Assembly: GCA_946807835.1 (NCBI GenBank)
Contig: OX327696.1
Coordinates: forward strand, 8,692,501-8,756,500
Source of the DNA: Ailanthus altissimus
Taxonomy: Eukaryota > Streptophyta > Magnoliopsida > Sapindales > Simaroubaceae
Direction: 5' to 3'
DNA: 64,000 bases
Made by a program: the position numbers and the translations under genes. Positions 1-11,100 of this stretch are shown in pieces. The number at the start of each line of letters is the position of its first letter. The first letter of the stretch is position 1. The notes beneath the pieces are model-generated. The model did not search any database, was not told where the DNA came from, and saw nothing but the letters and a program-made list of their open reading frames with translations.

Positions 1-481
1 TGATTTTCTTAAATTCATAACGAGCAAAATTCATTTTCTTTGTAATTTTATACGTACGAGCTTAAGAACTTTTCTTAGGTCCATTGTATATTTTATAAAG
101 TAATCCAACTCTTGAACATTTTTTTCAAAAATAAAATTTATTCATTTAAAATCCAAACATTAAATGGATCAAATCCAATTTTATTTAAGCTTTCTAAATA
201 AAAAATTAGGAGCTTTTTTACTGCCCTAATGCACTTAAAGTCAATAAGATAAAAGTTGCTACCCAGTGCTAGCTACCGCAAGTGGCTGCCAAGTACGTGG
301 CCAAGAGCAAATCAATTTGAAATCAATTGGTTTGCATGACCAGCAACATAATCAATTGATACAAATTTATATGCATGGCCCATGGTAACCTCTCAATAAA
401 TCCTTTTTGTATTTTTTTTTTTTCTTTTTTTTTTATTTTATTTCCGTCTTTGGCAAGGGATGCCAACATTTGGCTTCCTTG
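1..481. other. AT-rich intergenic edge with LTR-like segment
   Basis: No gene is visible. Bases 13-30 match bases 1067-1085, inside the copia LTR described next, with one base missing. This could mean that the other LTR of that minus-strand element starts at or before the window edge. The rest of the stretch does not align convincingly, so this is only a hint. A long poly-T run lies at about 408-440. Confidence 0.3.
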
Positions 482-645
482 TGTCACGACCCGATTTCTT
501 GAAACCGTGCGGCCTTAGACACTTGCTAGTGCTAAGCAGCCTATAAGACCCCAATAACCAAAGAAAGAGATGAAGAAGAAGCACACCAAGTATTTGAGAG
601 AATGCTCTCGTATTTTATTTGCTTGAGAATATTTGGGGCGTGACA
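482..645. mobile_element. 164-bp LTR-like element with 4-bp target duplication
   Basis: The segment starts TGTCACGACCC and ends GGGGCGTGACA, a near-perfect terminal inverted repeat with canonical TG...CA ends. It is flanked on both sides by CTTG (478-481 and 646-649), which looks like a target-site duplication. The size and ends fit a solo LTR of a TRIM-type or small gypsy element, or a MITE. There is no coding capacity. The orientation is undetermined. Confidence 0.55.
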
Positions 646-1024
646 CTTGTCATGCACTTTGAATGGTGGCAGTTTGCTTTCTTCTTCCTTTTTTTTAATC
701 CTTTTTTTTCTCGTCTTTTGCTTCTTTCTTTTGTAACTTCATGTTTCAATTCTTCTTCTTCCAGTATCCAGAGAAACAAAAAAATATATATTTATATATT
801 ACAAAAAATCCTATATCTCTTTATGAGTTTACATATTTTTGATCTAATCAAATATAAATAATTAAAATCAATCATATAATTAACGATCAAAGAATTCATA
901 TATAAAACAATCATTCATCACATGAATATTATAAATGTAAGTACCTACTCAAACACACATACTAATAAATTATGATTTAAAAAAATAAATCATAACACCA
1001 AAAATATATATTCAAAAAATTATT

Positions 1025-1036
1025 GCTCTGATACCA
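1025..1036 (-). other. copia primer-binding site (tRNA-iMet)
   Basis: The minus strand reads TGGTATCAGAGC, an exact match to the standard plant copia primer-binding site, two bases from an LTR ending CCAACA. Confidence 0.75.
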
Positions 1037-2431
1037 GTTGTTGGTTAAAAGAGTTATTGTTATGACATTCATAACGCAGCAAAATAGAAAATAAAAATTC
1101 TTTAATCTTTATTTTTATTAGATAAAAATATTTTTTATCTAAGGATCTTATGAAATATACGAATTTGATTTTAAAATAAATAAAAATTAACAAGAACATA
1201 CTTTAAATTCACGCCAAGTTTTCTTCCACCAAAGGATTCCAAACCAAGCCTCTTGTTTTATAGTGAGAGAAATAGTGGGCTTCTAATTTTTCCTTCTCTT
1301 AAGAAAAAATACGTATCCTGCGTGTTTTTCATATATGTGTGTTATGTTTTATTTAGACTAATCTTCTTATTTTAAAATAATAATTTAATTAATAATATTT
1401 ACTAATTAAATTATTATCTCTTAAAAGGAGACCTAATTTATGTAAACCAAATACAGTTCTACTCTTTGTGGTTAACGTTTAATACCCAACAGTTAAGCAT
1501 TATTAGTCTTTTAATAAAAGAAAATTACTAAAATTAAAATAAAAATCTTTTTAATAATTTCAAAAATTATCCATAAGATTTTATTTATTTAATTTCTTAA
1601 ATTAAATATTTAATTATATTTGGATAAGATCTTATCTATATTAATTAATTTTTAATTAATTAATTTTATCCAAATATAAACTATACGTATTTGAAAACTA
1701 TTTTTTTTACACAAATAATTTGTGTAATAACACAATCTTTTTTAATTGTTCACTGTAATAACAAAAGAAGTGGTATTAAGGACCTATGGACCTACAATTT
1801 CAAGCTCCAATAAATTTTAAATAATTAATTAATTCAATTTATTAATTTCAGGGTTATTCCACTAAAAACTTGAAATTGCACTCTTGAAATTGTAGATATA
1901 ATTTACTCAGAAAATTTAGAGCAGTCCATTGATTTAATCAGTACATGTAATTCAACCCTCTATAGATGGTTCACAATTAGAGCTAAGTTAATTATCGTTT
2001 TACCCCTCTAATTATTTTTTTATTCTTGAGTACCATTAATTCACCAGTGAACAGTTAATTTGTAACATTATTACAAATTAAGCACTCTAACCGTTCAGTT
2101 CTAGAATTAACCCTTAAGAGAACTATTTTTTTAACTTACATTATGAATTAATGGATTCTATATCTGTAAATCATATTCCCAACCGTTTTTCTTACTATGC
2201 CACCAAAATACAAGTTTTTAGTATATTTTTTAGACAAATCGTAACGAGTATTTCAAATTATATAATGACACAAATAAGAGTTTATAATCACTCAGGATTA
2301 AGGTTAATCTACATATGATCATCAATTGAAGTTATTTGAATTTTTAATTAACAACGGTATTTTATATAAGAATTTAAATTACGTCTGGTCCAGTCCTATA
2401 TAAACATATATATATATATATATATATATAT
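1025..2431 (-). mobile_element. Ty1/copia 5' end: primer-binding site and long LTR (minus strand)
   Basis: Read on the minus strand, an LTR ending CCAACA (position 1039) is followed by two bases and then TGGTATCAGAGC, the classic copia primer-binding site complementary to the initiator Met-tRNA. On plus the LTR begins TGTTGG at 1039, and a matching CCCAACA lies at 1485-1491, giving a minimum LTR of 453 bp. Bases 1740-2400 resemble the long R/U5 leader of plant copia LTRs, including an inverted TATA-like stretch near 2395-2405, so the LTR may extend to about 2430. The element body would run leftwards, but no gag or pol is seen before the window edge. The outer boundary is an inference. Confidence 0.55.
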
Positions 2432-2432
2432 A
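2406..2432. repeat. (AT)n microsatellite
   Basis: A pure AT dinucleotide run of about 27 bases. Confidence 0.85.
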
Positions 2433-4261
2433 GTGCATCCACCATAGTGTCACTACATTAATAATCTAAATAAGATCACTACATTTTAAATACTTGTGGA
2501 CCAAACTAGCAATATTAATTAAAGATTCTAAACTTTAATTAATTTATTACAAACTTTTCTATTTATTATCTATAACTTTAATCCTCCTGTATACAATAAT
2601 TATATACTAAAGTTATGATTACATAAATAAATAAAAGATAATATAATATTTATGTTATAAAATTATAAACGTTCATCAAATATAAAATTATAATTTAATT
2701 AATTAATAAAAACAACATAAATATATATTTTTATAACATTATCTCTAACATCATATTCTTTTGTTGGGTGAGAAAGAAATTATTGACTCATTTTTTAACT
2801 AAATTTATTGTACGTAACAAAGTTAATGTGATTTGAATTCATTCCAATGTCACGAGTTCCGAGCCATTGTATTTTCTTTGAATTATCTTCAATAAATTAT
2901 ATTCTTTTTTTAAAAAAAAATTAAATTAATTATCAAATATATATAAAATATTAGAATGTGACCCACATTGTACACAAATAGTCTTTATTTTAAACTCATA
3001 TTTTTTTTATAGTCACAAAATTAAATACAACTTTTAATAGGCATAGAGTTTAAATTTTAACTATTTTTTCCATAAAGCATATTTTGTTTATCTCCCACCA
3101 TTTTCTTTAAAGACTCCCTTAAATAATACTTTAAAAAATTCAAGTTTAAGAACAAATAAATTAAATATTTTAACATTGATATTTTAAAGATTGAAAGTTA
3201 AAAAAACCAGTTGAAAAATAAAAATTAAAAAAATAGTCAAAAAGAATGAAATCGAAGATGTAAAAAAAGACGAAATCCATAATTCTTTGTACCTCACTAG
3301 GTTGTGCAATGCAAAAAATGGCGCCCGACTAACACATGACCTTTCTAGGTATTGTCTTTTTCTTCATCCTTAATTTTATTCTTTTTCTTCAATCATCATT
3401 TTTTTTTTTTGCCAACGCTTTATTTTTTTTTCATTTCATTATAATACATTACCACTATACTGTTTACTCATTATTTGAACAATGACAACTATTCTTTTGT
3501 TGATTTTGTGATTCAAACAAAAAAAATTTAGTTATATTATTAACAAGTATAATTTTATTAATTTATTATCTTCTTGATTAATAAAAATTAGTCAAATTAT
3601 TATTAATTATAAAATATTATAATTTTTTTAAGTGGGTTATTCGTATATATTTCCCTTTTGTATAATGGGTTGCCAGTCAGACACAATAATTGCATTATTT
3701 ACTCAACATCAAGTTGGATAAGATCTTACGGCTATTATACCATGTGGTTGATGCACAGTAACGTTATGGACGCAACAACAACATAGACAGCCCTTATTGC
3801 AAACTGCAATATCTGTGTTCTTCTCATTAACCATCAAGAACCACAAGTAGATACATCCTGATAAAATGTTCACGTGGGTGTTTTATTTCAAAATGGCATC
3901 TCTTCATGTTCTACATTTTCTTTGGTGATTTTAATGGCAAAAAGGAGCATAAAATTTGTACATCAAGAAGTTAATGTTAGAAAACATACATATCGATTAG
4001 TGATGATGAAGAAACAAGAGCAATATTTATATATCAAGAAGATAAGTTTCAGAATTTGAGACATCTTCGGATAGATGTGATGAGCAATTAAGTTGAGCAG
4101 GCAAATGATAACTAATAAAGCTTAATAAGTAGCTACATCAAACTGAACTTTTAAAAATGATATACAAGAAACAAAAAAAAAAAAAAACAAAGAAACGAAA
4201 GACTTAAAAAATACCCACATTCCCTGGTTAACTAGAAGCCATTCCCCAACGTTGAGAATGA
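2433..4261. other. AT-rich intergenic sequence, 3' side of the NLR gene
   Basis: There is no recognisable gene or element. The sequence is A+T rich with homopolymer runs. The last part (about 4100-4261) is probably the 3' UTR and downstream flank of the NLR gene, whose stop codon is at 4262-4264. Confidence 0.5.
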
Positions 4262-7200
4262 TTAGCATGTAGTAGTTCCCCTTTCTTTCTTATCTTCTAT
4301 TTTTTCTTCTCTGTTGGGTGGTACATCTTCCTCGCGTATTTGCAGTTCCTGCACAACCAATTGATTGAAGCAAGAAATACAAACGACAATATTAAGCTTT
4401 TCATATGTTGTTCCAGAAAATAAAATGATATCAACTACGAGAATTAAATAAATAAATAAATAATCAGTGTTTTGGCCAAATTCCTTAAAACTGAAAAGCA
4501 TTGTTTATAACCAATCTTTTTAATGTTTGCATAAGGATGAATTCTTGATTCCAGGATACAAAATTATATAGTACACTTCATAACAATAACACAAGTCAAA
4601 CAATCTAGTCAAGGAACTGAAAAATGTACCTCTGCTTCAGCAAAAATGGAATCATCTTGGCCAGCTGAAAATTTCGTTCTCATCTTGGGACATCTTTTAA
4701 CTGAGCAAATATCCAAAGATGGAAATATAAAGTGATAACCAATAGGGCAAAAGTAAGTGAGGCTTGGTAATTCTGAGATTGCCAAATGCCAAAGCTCATC
4801 CATAACAATTTCTTTATCATCCATGACATCTTCTCCATTTGTATGTGCAAATACTTCTTCTAATTGCAAATTGTCTATTATATAGAGCTCCCTTAGTTTT
4901 TGAAGACCTCGAGATACGCTGACATGAAACAGACTTTTCAACTTGTTGCACTGTCTAACATGGAGGCTAACTAGCTTTGGAAAATGTGCAGGTTGGAGAT
5001 GGTTCTTCAATGAGATCTCATGTGCTTCTTCATCATCATCGTCAACAATGATTTGTGTCAATTCACGGCAGTTGGTAACACACAAATGTTCCAATTGCAA
5101 TAGGTTTCGAGCAAGGGCTGACGAGAAAATGTGTCTCAGCTTGTGGCACATTCTCAGTGTTAAACCAGTTAAATTTTGTAGGCATAATCTTTGTGTGGGA
5201 CCTTCACATAAAACTTCTAATTCTGGCAGATGTTCCAACTTCAACCCCCTTAACCTTGGGAGTGATAATTGTCCAATGTCTACATTGGATTCTAGTTGAA
5301 AAACCACTTGTACTCCAAAGCCCCCAATATATAATTCTTTCAAATTGTTGAATCCATGTTTTATCAGAGCGGGAATTTGCTCATGCAAATGGTCACAACC
5401 TTCCACGTGTAAAGACTTCAATATCTGGAAAATACAATAAACTCCATGTTATTAAACTACACAAGTAGAGATAGACATCACATTACTACTTTCATCCCAA
5501 CCTCTTCTCTTTCCGCGGGTAACCTTAATGGCATTTAATTTGTGAAACTTTAACTAGTTAATCTAACATGCATGAATCAATTAAACAATTCAAAATCCAT
5601 GAAACTTGACATCCCATCCAGTCAGGCCTGTAATGATGTGAAGAAATTAAGAAAAAGAAATTGCAAAAGGAAGCACACACAAATTCAATGCCATAAATGT
5701 TCTTTAGTCAAGAAACGAAAACATACCTCTACTAGATTATCCACATTGGCATCAAGCTCAGCAATGAAAGATGACGCCAAATTAGGACAGCGATTTAGTT
5801 TTAACTCTTTCAGAGTTGGCCAATATGGACAATAACTTTCTGAACAGAAGCTAATGAGGTTTGGCAGATCTTCAAGTATTAATTGTTTTAACTTGGGGAA
5901 GACAATGTAGTCCTCCTTGCTATCATCAAACTTCCCCATGACAACACATGCCAATCCATAACATTCACTTACTGTGAGTTTCTTTAACTGCACCAAACTT
6001 TGAGCAAGTGATGGTGAGAAGAGATATGTCAGACTATCACAGTTCCTTACATTAACAACTTCAAGATTTTGGAGGCATACATTTTGGGCAGGCCCCTTCC
6101 ATATCCACTTCAATTCTGGTAAATCTTCTAGATCCAACTTTATTAAACTTGAGAGATGCACAAGATTTTCTTTTCTGGAGTGGCATAGCCCTTCAAGTTG
6201 AAACACCTCTTGTAGCCTATAGCAGTATTTTATTTTCACCTCTTTCAGTTTTTGCAACTCTTGAAGCAGTGTCACAAGAAATAAACTACAGATATTGTCG
6301 CATCCTTCTATAGTTAAGATTTCTAGCTTTTCTAGGAACTTCATTGCAGGCATACCACCATGGCATATTTCTCTAAGATGAATCACTTGATATAGAGATA
6401 ATTCCACCAAATTAGAGAATGCAGTAGCTGGTACTTGATGCTGAGACGTATCTACTAGGCATTCCAACTCTTGGCAATTTCGAAGGTCAAGAGAAATCAA
6501 CTCATTTAAGCCCTCTTGATCTACACTTGGTACCATATTTTGACAACCTATTGCATTATCCAAACGAAGATATTGCAGAGTCTGATACAATGCTTTGAAT
6601 ATAACTAACGAGGTGGCTTCAGCATCCCCTATTTTCAAGGCCTTTGTTTGGCAAGGATAATCAGAAAAATACTTGTTCACTCTTATGTTATACCTATGCA
6701 ATTTGGGGAAAGCAAAGTCTTTTGGAAGATATTCAACATTTCTATCAAAAGATTGTGTGACCATGTGGGTTGCAAATTTCAACTGAGAGAGGTAACTTCT
6801 CTTAGAACTTATCCCTTCAACCTCCCAACTTTTGATCTCACCATAAAATTCTTCCAATCGAGAAAATCTTTTTATCATAGAGAGAGAAATTATCTTCATC
6901 TGAGACAGCTCACTTAAAACCAAATCGAGCAATCTTAGTTTACTAAGTTCCCCCAAGTCTTCTGGGATTTCAGTAACTAATGAAGATCTGAGACAGAGAA
7001 TTTGTAGTCTCTTCAAATTTGCAAGGGAAGGCATGTCTCTCAATTTACAATCAATCAGTTGCAGACATTGGAGGTTGGTTAAGAATTCTAGAGATTTTAG
7101 TGACAAGTCTCCATTTTTTATAGTAACAACTTTTAGTGCTTTCATACCCTCAAAAAATTGGTCTGGAACTACAATCGGCTGACAACCATAACTTTCACCT

Positions 7201-8819
7201 AAGAGCAAAATTTCGAGCTTAGGACATACCAAACCATTCGGAAGTACTTTAATTTTGTTTTCCATTAAGGAGAGTGTTATGTGTTGTTCCAAGGTCTCAT
7301 CCATTAGCCCCTCAAAATCAGTTAATCCAATGCCAACTTTACTCATAAATTTCTTCTCCTTAAATCCTATCCATATGGCTACATCACGGACCATGTCATG
7401 CATTTTCACAAAGCCTTCTTTACCAGCATCTAGCAATAAACTAGAATCCTTCAGGTTATCAACTATTAGAAGCAATTCTTTCCGTGCATCTTCAATAGTG
7501 TCCACATCTTGAAACAAGCCTTTGCCCACTCCATATCTAACCAACTCCTCCAGAGGAATTTTGTAATCTTCGGGAAAAAGCGAACACAACAGAAAACAAA
7601 TCCTTATTTTCTCATTCTTCAAATTATCGAAACTCCATTGAAGACAAGCATATACACCTTTTTCTCCGCCGACATTAGGTACATCCTCAAGTTTTGACCT
7701 TTTTAGTTTTTGAGAGACTATTTTCCATTCATCAACGCCTTTTCCTCTTAGAGTCTTTCCAATAGTTACAAGTGCTAAAGGCAAACCATTGCATTCTTTG
7801 GCAACGTCATGAATTACCTCATGGTTTGAGATGAAGGTGGAGCCATCACGCATACCAGCAGATCTTTTAAGCAGAGCTAATCCTTCTTCCACCTCTAAAA
7901 TGTTTAGTCGAATCACCACTTGGCAACCCATAGCGGTATAAACTTGTTTTTGGCGAGTAGTTAAAAGAATTTTGTAACTACTGTGACCATCATCAACAGG
8001 AATGCCTAATTTAGCTTTCAAGTCAAGTTGTTCCCAAACATCATCCAGTATTATGAGTATCTTGCTATTAGTCTCTGTAAATCTCAAGTTCAATCTCTTT
8101 GCTCTTCCTTCTTCACTTTTTTCCTCTAGTTTCAAACTTAACGAGTCTGCTAGTTGATCTTGGATATGTATGAAGTTTGGATTTTGGGATACAGCAACCA
8201 TCACAACCTCATCAAAAATCTTATGTTCTTGGACATTATTACCCACAACTTTTGCTAAAGTAGTCTTCCCCACCCCTCCAATCCCATATAATCCCACCAT
8301 CTTTGTCTTCTCATTCTGTAGTTCCTCAATAATTTGATCAGAAGCCAATTTAGTAGCCTTGAAAGACATAAAATCTCTTGGTGCAGAGAATTCTATACCT
8401 GGCAGAGGTTTAAGATGGGACACTTTGTTCAATTTGTCCCTGTTGTCTAGTAACTTCAATATAACCCCTCTCTTCTTTGCTGCTTTCCTACTCAACTGGT
8501 ACCGCCATCCCCAATTAGGTGACCATCCCTTTAGACATGCTTTATTCTCTAGAATTTCTTCTTCCAATTTTTGAACATCTGCTACAACATTGCTCACTTT
8601 TGTAAGCCATTCTTGTACATCTTTCTCAAATTCTTCAGTATTTCGCTTGGCTCTGTCAACGTCTTGCTGCAGAGAATCTTGTGCCATTATCAAAATTTTC
8701 ACTTCACCCTTCAGCTTTTCAACAATGCAGTTGAAACGGAATACGTAACGAACTTGGTGTATGGTGGCCTCCACCAAATATTCTCCAACCTTTGATGCAA
8801 CGGCTGCAACAATTTCCAT
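4262..8819 (-). CDS. CC-NBS-LRR disease resistance protein, At4g27190/RPS2-RPS5-like, complete, three exons
   Basis: This is an intracellular immune receptor that would sense pathogen effectors through its LRRs and signal through an ATP/ADP-switching NB-ARC domain. Exons: 8819-5727, 5424-4630 and 4348-4262. All junctions are phase 0 with GT/AG ends (introns 302 and 281 nt), joining to 1324 residues. An N-terminal coiled-coil-type region covers about residues 1-150. The NB-ARC motifs are P-loop GIGGVGKTT 179-187, kinase-2 ILIILDDVW 254-262, RNBS-B around 283-289, GLPLAL 345-350, RNBS-D with CFLLCSLFPEDY 408-419, and MHD 473-475. LRRs of the irregular 'C-(D/N)-x-L' type fill about 500-1296. Exon 3 adds a short, highly charged 28-residue tail. 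No premature stop is seen. The first ATG follows an acceptor-like AG at 8831-8832, suggesting an intron in the 5' UTR. The alternative without exon 3 would read through to a stop at 4609 after six further residues. The class assignment is firm; the recognised pathogen is unknown. Confidence 0.93.
8264..8285 (-). promoter_or_regulatory. candidate miR482/miR2118 target site over the P-loop
   Basis: The 22 bases encoding part of the GGVGKT loop are complementary to canonical miR482 (TCTTCCCTACTCCTCCCATTCC as I recall it). By my alignment there are three G:U pairs and one mismatch, at miRNA position 17. This family is known to cut NLR transcripts at this place and to trigger phased siRNAs. Whether the site is used here is an inference. 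Confidence 0.5.
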
Positions 8820-10227
8820 CTTATTTATCTGTTATCAAGAAAATAGATCAGTATGAAATAAGCAAACAACAAGAATATACCAAGATTCAAATGTGAAAAG
8901 TTTTGAGTACTTGGTTCCTGTGGATGCACTTATGAACATCAATTAACAGCTTAGCTGGTCCTTGTTAGCTGAAAGCCTACAAAATCATGCAAGATCAGAA
9001 AATAAACTAAAATTTTCTGCCATTTTTAAAATAAATATATAGGATGTAAGTGAACAACCCATAAGCTTTTTAAAATCTTAAATATTTCTACTCTTTTTTT
9101 TTTTTTACCTCAAATATAAGAAAAAGTGAACTGGAAATTAAAGTTTAACATTTTTTTTCTTTCCTCATAATTTCCATCTCTCTTATATCTTCACTCCCAC
9201 CAATTATTAAGATGAAAAAAAAAAAACTTCTTTTTCTATTTTTAAGTGATAATTTTTTCATTCATGAAAAAAAAAAATATCCAACAGAACAACATAATGA
9301 AAAGAATTAACCATTTTAAAGGTTTTTAAGGGTTAATAAAAAGGAAAATAGTTTTACATACTTCAATGACTGTAGAGAAATTCACTTGACAATACCTTAC
9401 AGAAATATATTGTAAAACAAATTAATGCTGCACTCCTGCAAATTAACAATAACAGTGAGCAGATAGCTTGAAAACATCATCAAATAATCTTAATTAATCA
9501 CCTGCACGATGTTACAGTGGCCGAGATCTTCCTCTTTCCTTGATCTTATGGTGCTTCTAAACCAAATTAAAACGACTGAAGATGAAAGCATTTAAATATG
9601 CTTTCTAGAAAATTAATTAAACAATGAAGTTCAACGATTACTAGTAATTAACCATACCCAAAGGAGAAGAGATTACCTTTGCAGGACAACTGATATTTTC
9701 TTCTTCTGTGATAAACAGCAGGATGATGCTACTAACAGATAAGTTAACAATAGCAGCCAAGCAATAAATTCGAAAGACTATATTAGTTGGCCAATCTTTT
9801 TGAAGCATTCGGCCGTAATGAAAGAGATTTTTGTTGACAATTGCTGCATGTAATTCTTTGACTTCATGCATTTTTATCAAATTGTTTTCACTCTGCATAT
9901 ATCAATCAGAGTTACTGTTACTGAAAAATCTCAATCATCTACTAGGCTGAAGATGTACACTCAAAATTAAATGAAAAATTTTCGTTGACGTTATTTTAAT
10001 ATTAATTTTTATTTTAGTTAAAATTAAATATTTTAAATTATATTAATTAAATATACGTTATAATTATTATTTTATTTTTATTATAATTTTAATAATTTTT
10101 ATTATTATTTAATTTTTTATTTTATTTTATATAAATTTTTAAATATTTAAAATTTAATTAAAAAGATAATAAATTTATAATAATAATAATAATTAAAAAT
10201 TAATAACAATAAAAATTAAAAAAAATT
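8820..10227 (-). other. NLR 5' leader and upstream region
   Basis: A splice acceptor-like AG sits 11-12 bases upstream of the NLR ATG, so an untranslated first exon probably lies in this interval. An 85-codon open frame at 9641-9898 (minus) has a hydrophobic stretch but no recognised family, no clear splice partners and no close coding neighbour. I do not call it a gene. From about 9960 to 10227 the sequence is almost pure A/T and leads into the Mutator-like element. Confidence 0.4.
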
Positions 10228-10310
10228 ATCGTTGGGCTCGCACCCAAATCTGGGCATGCACCCAACGAGCAAATGCTCGCTGAGCACACGCTTGGGCGCG
10301 CGCCCAGCCA
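10228..10310. repeat. GC-rich palindromic island, left margin of the MULE
   Basis: The island contains inverted CGTTGGG (from 10229) and CCCAACG arms, plus a near-perfect palindrome, cttgggcgcgcgcccag. It is flanked on both sides by A/T-only sequence. Similar words recur in the right island at 17323-17562. Confidence 0.55.
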
Positions 10311-11100
10311 TCATTTTTTCTGTTTTTTTAATAAATAAATTTAAAAATAAAATAAAAAATTATATATTAAATATTCTTTATATTATTTATTTTATTTAAA
10401 TATATAAACCATCCTAATTTTATATTTTTTTTCTTTTATTACCCCTTCACAATATCATCTCTCGTTTTATTCGATCTATTGCGTTTTATTCTCAAAATTC
10501 AAATCTTAAATCTGCTGCGTTTTATTCTCAAAACTCATAGATCTGCTCTCAAAACTCATATCATCTTTATGCGAAGATCAAAAATTTAGAGTGAAGAAAA
10601 ATAGCTGAAGTTTAATAAAAACAAGTAAGATTTTATTTATTTTAATTTAATTAATAGTATTATTTATATTTATTGAAATAAATGTAATAGATAAAAAGTA
10701 ATAGTAGATGATTAAACTTGATTATTAGGACAGTGTTTGGATATATATCTATTATGGCTGAGTTGTGGCTGCACGTGGTTGCATATATAATTATTGCTGG
10801 TGGTCGATTGGTATGCATCTACGTGTGACTGCACATATAGTTGTTGTTGGCCGCCGTCGTGCGCGCACCATTAGCAACAAAGTGCTCATGTACAACCTTC
10901 ATGATGAGCACCGATTGTAACAAGGTGCTCCTACGCACTACCGTAACACTATAACACCACCACCAAATAGCTCTCATTTTTTCTGAACTTGCATATTATA
11001 TTTATTTTATATATTTAAAATAAAAATTATTTTATATATAAATAGTTATATATTCAATTATATTTTTTTAATTTAATTAATATATAATTAAATTAAAATT
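10311..11100 (+). other. MURA upstream region
   Basis: This stretch lies between the left GC island and the first recognisable MURA coding sequence. It contains A/T runs and a mixed-composition patch at 10740-10980 with no coding similarity that I can name. It is probably the promoter, leader or an intron of the transposase gene. Confidence 0.35.

Noticed and set aside
4943..8795. Plus-strand open frames across the NLR gene (for example 5572-5835, 6648-6917, 7255-7512)
   Set aside because: They are antisense shadows of the well-supported minus-strand coding exons.
9641..9898. 85-codon minus-strand open frame with a hydrophobic segment, upstream of the NLR
   Set aside because: No family resemblance, no convincing splice partners, and it lies in the likely NLR leader/promoter region.
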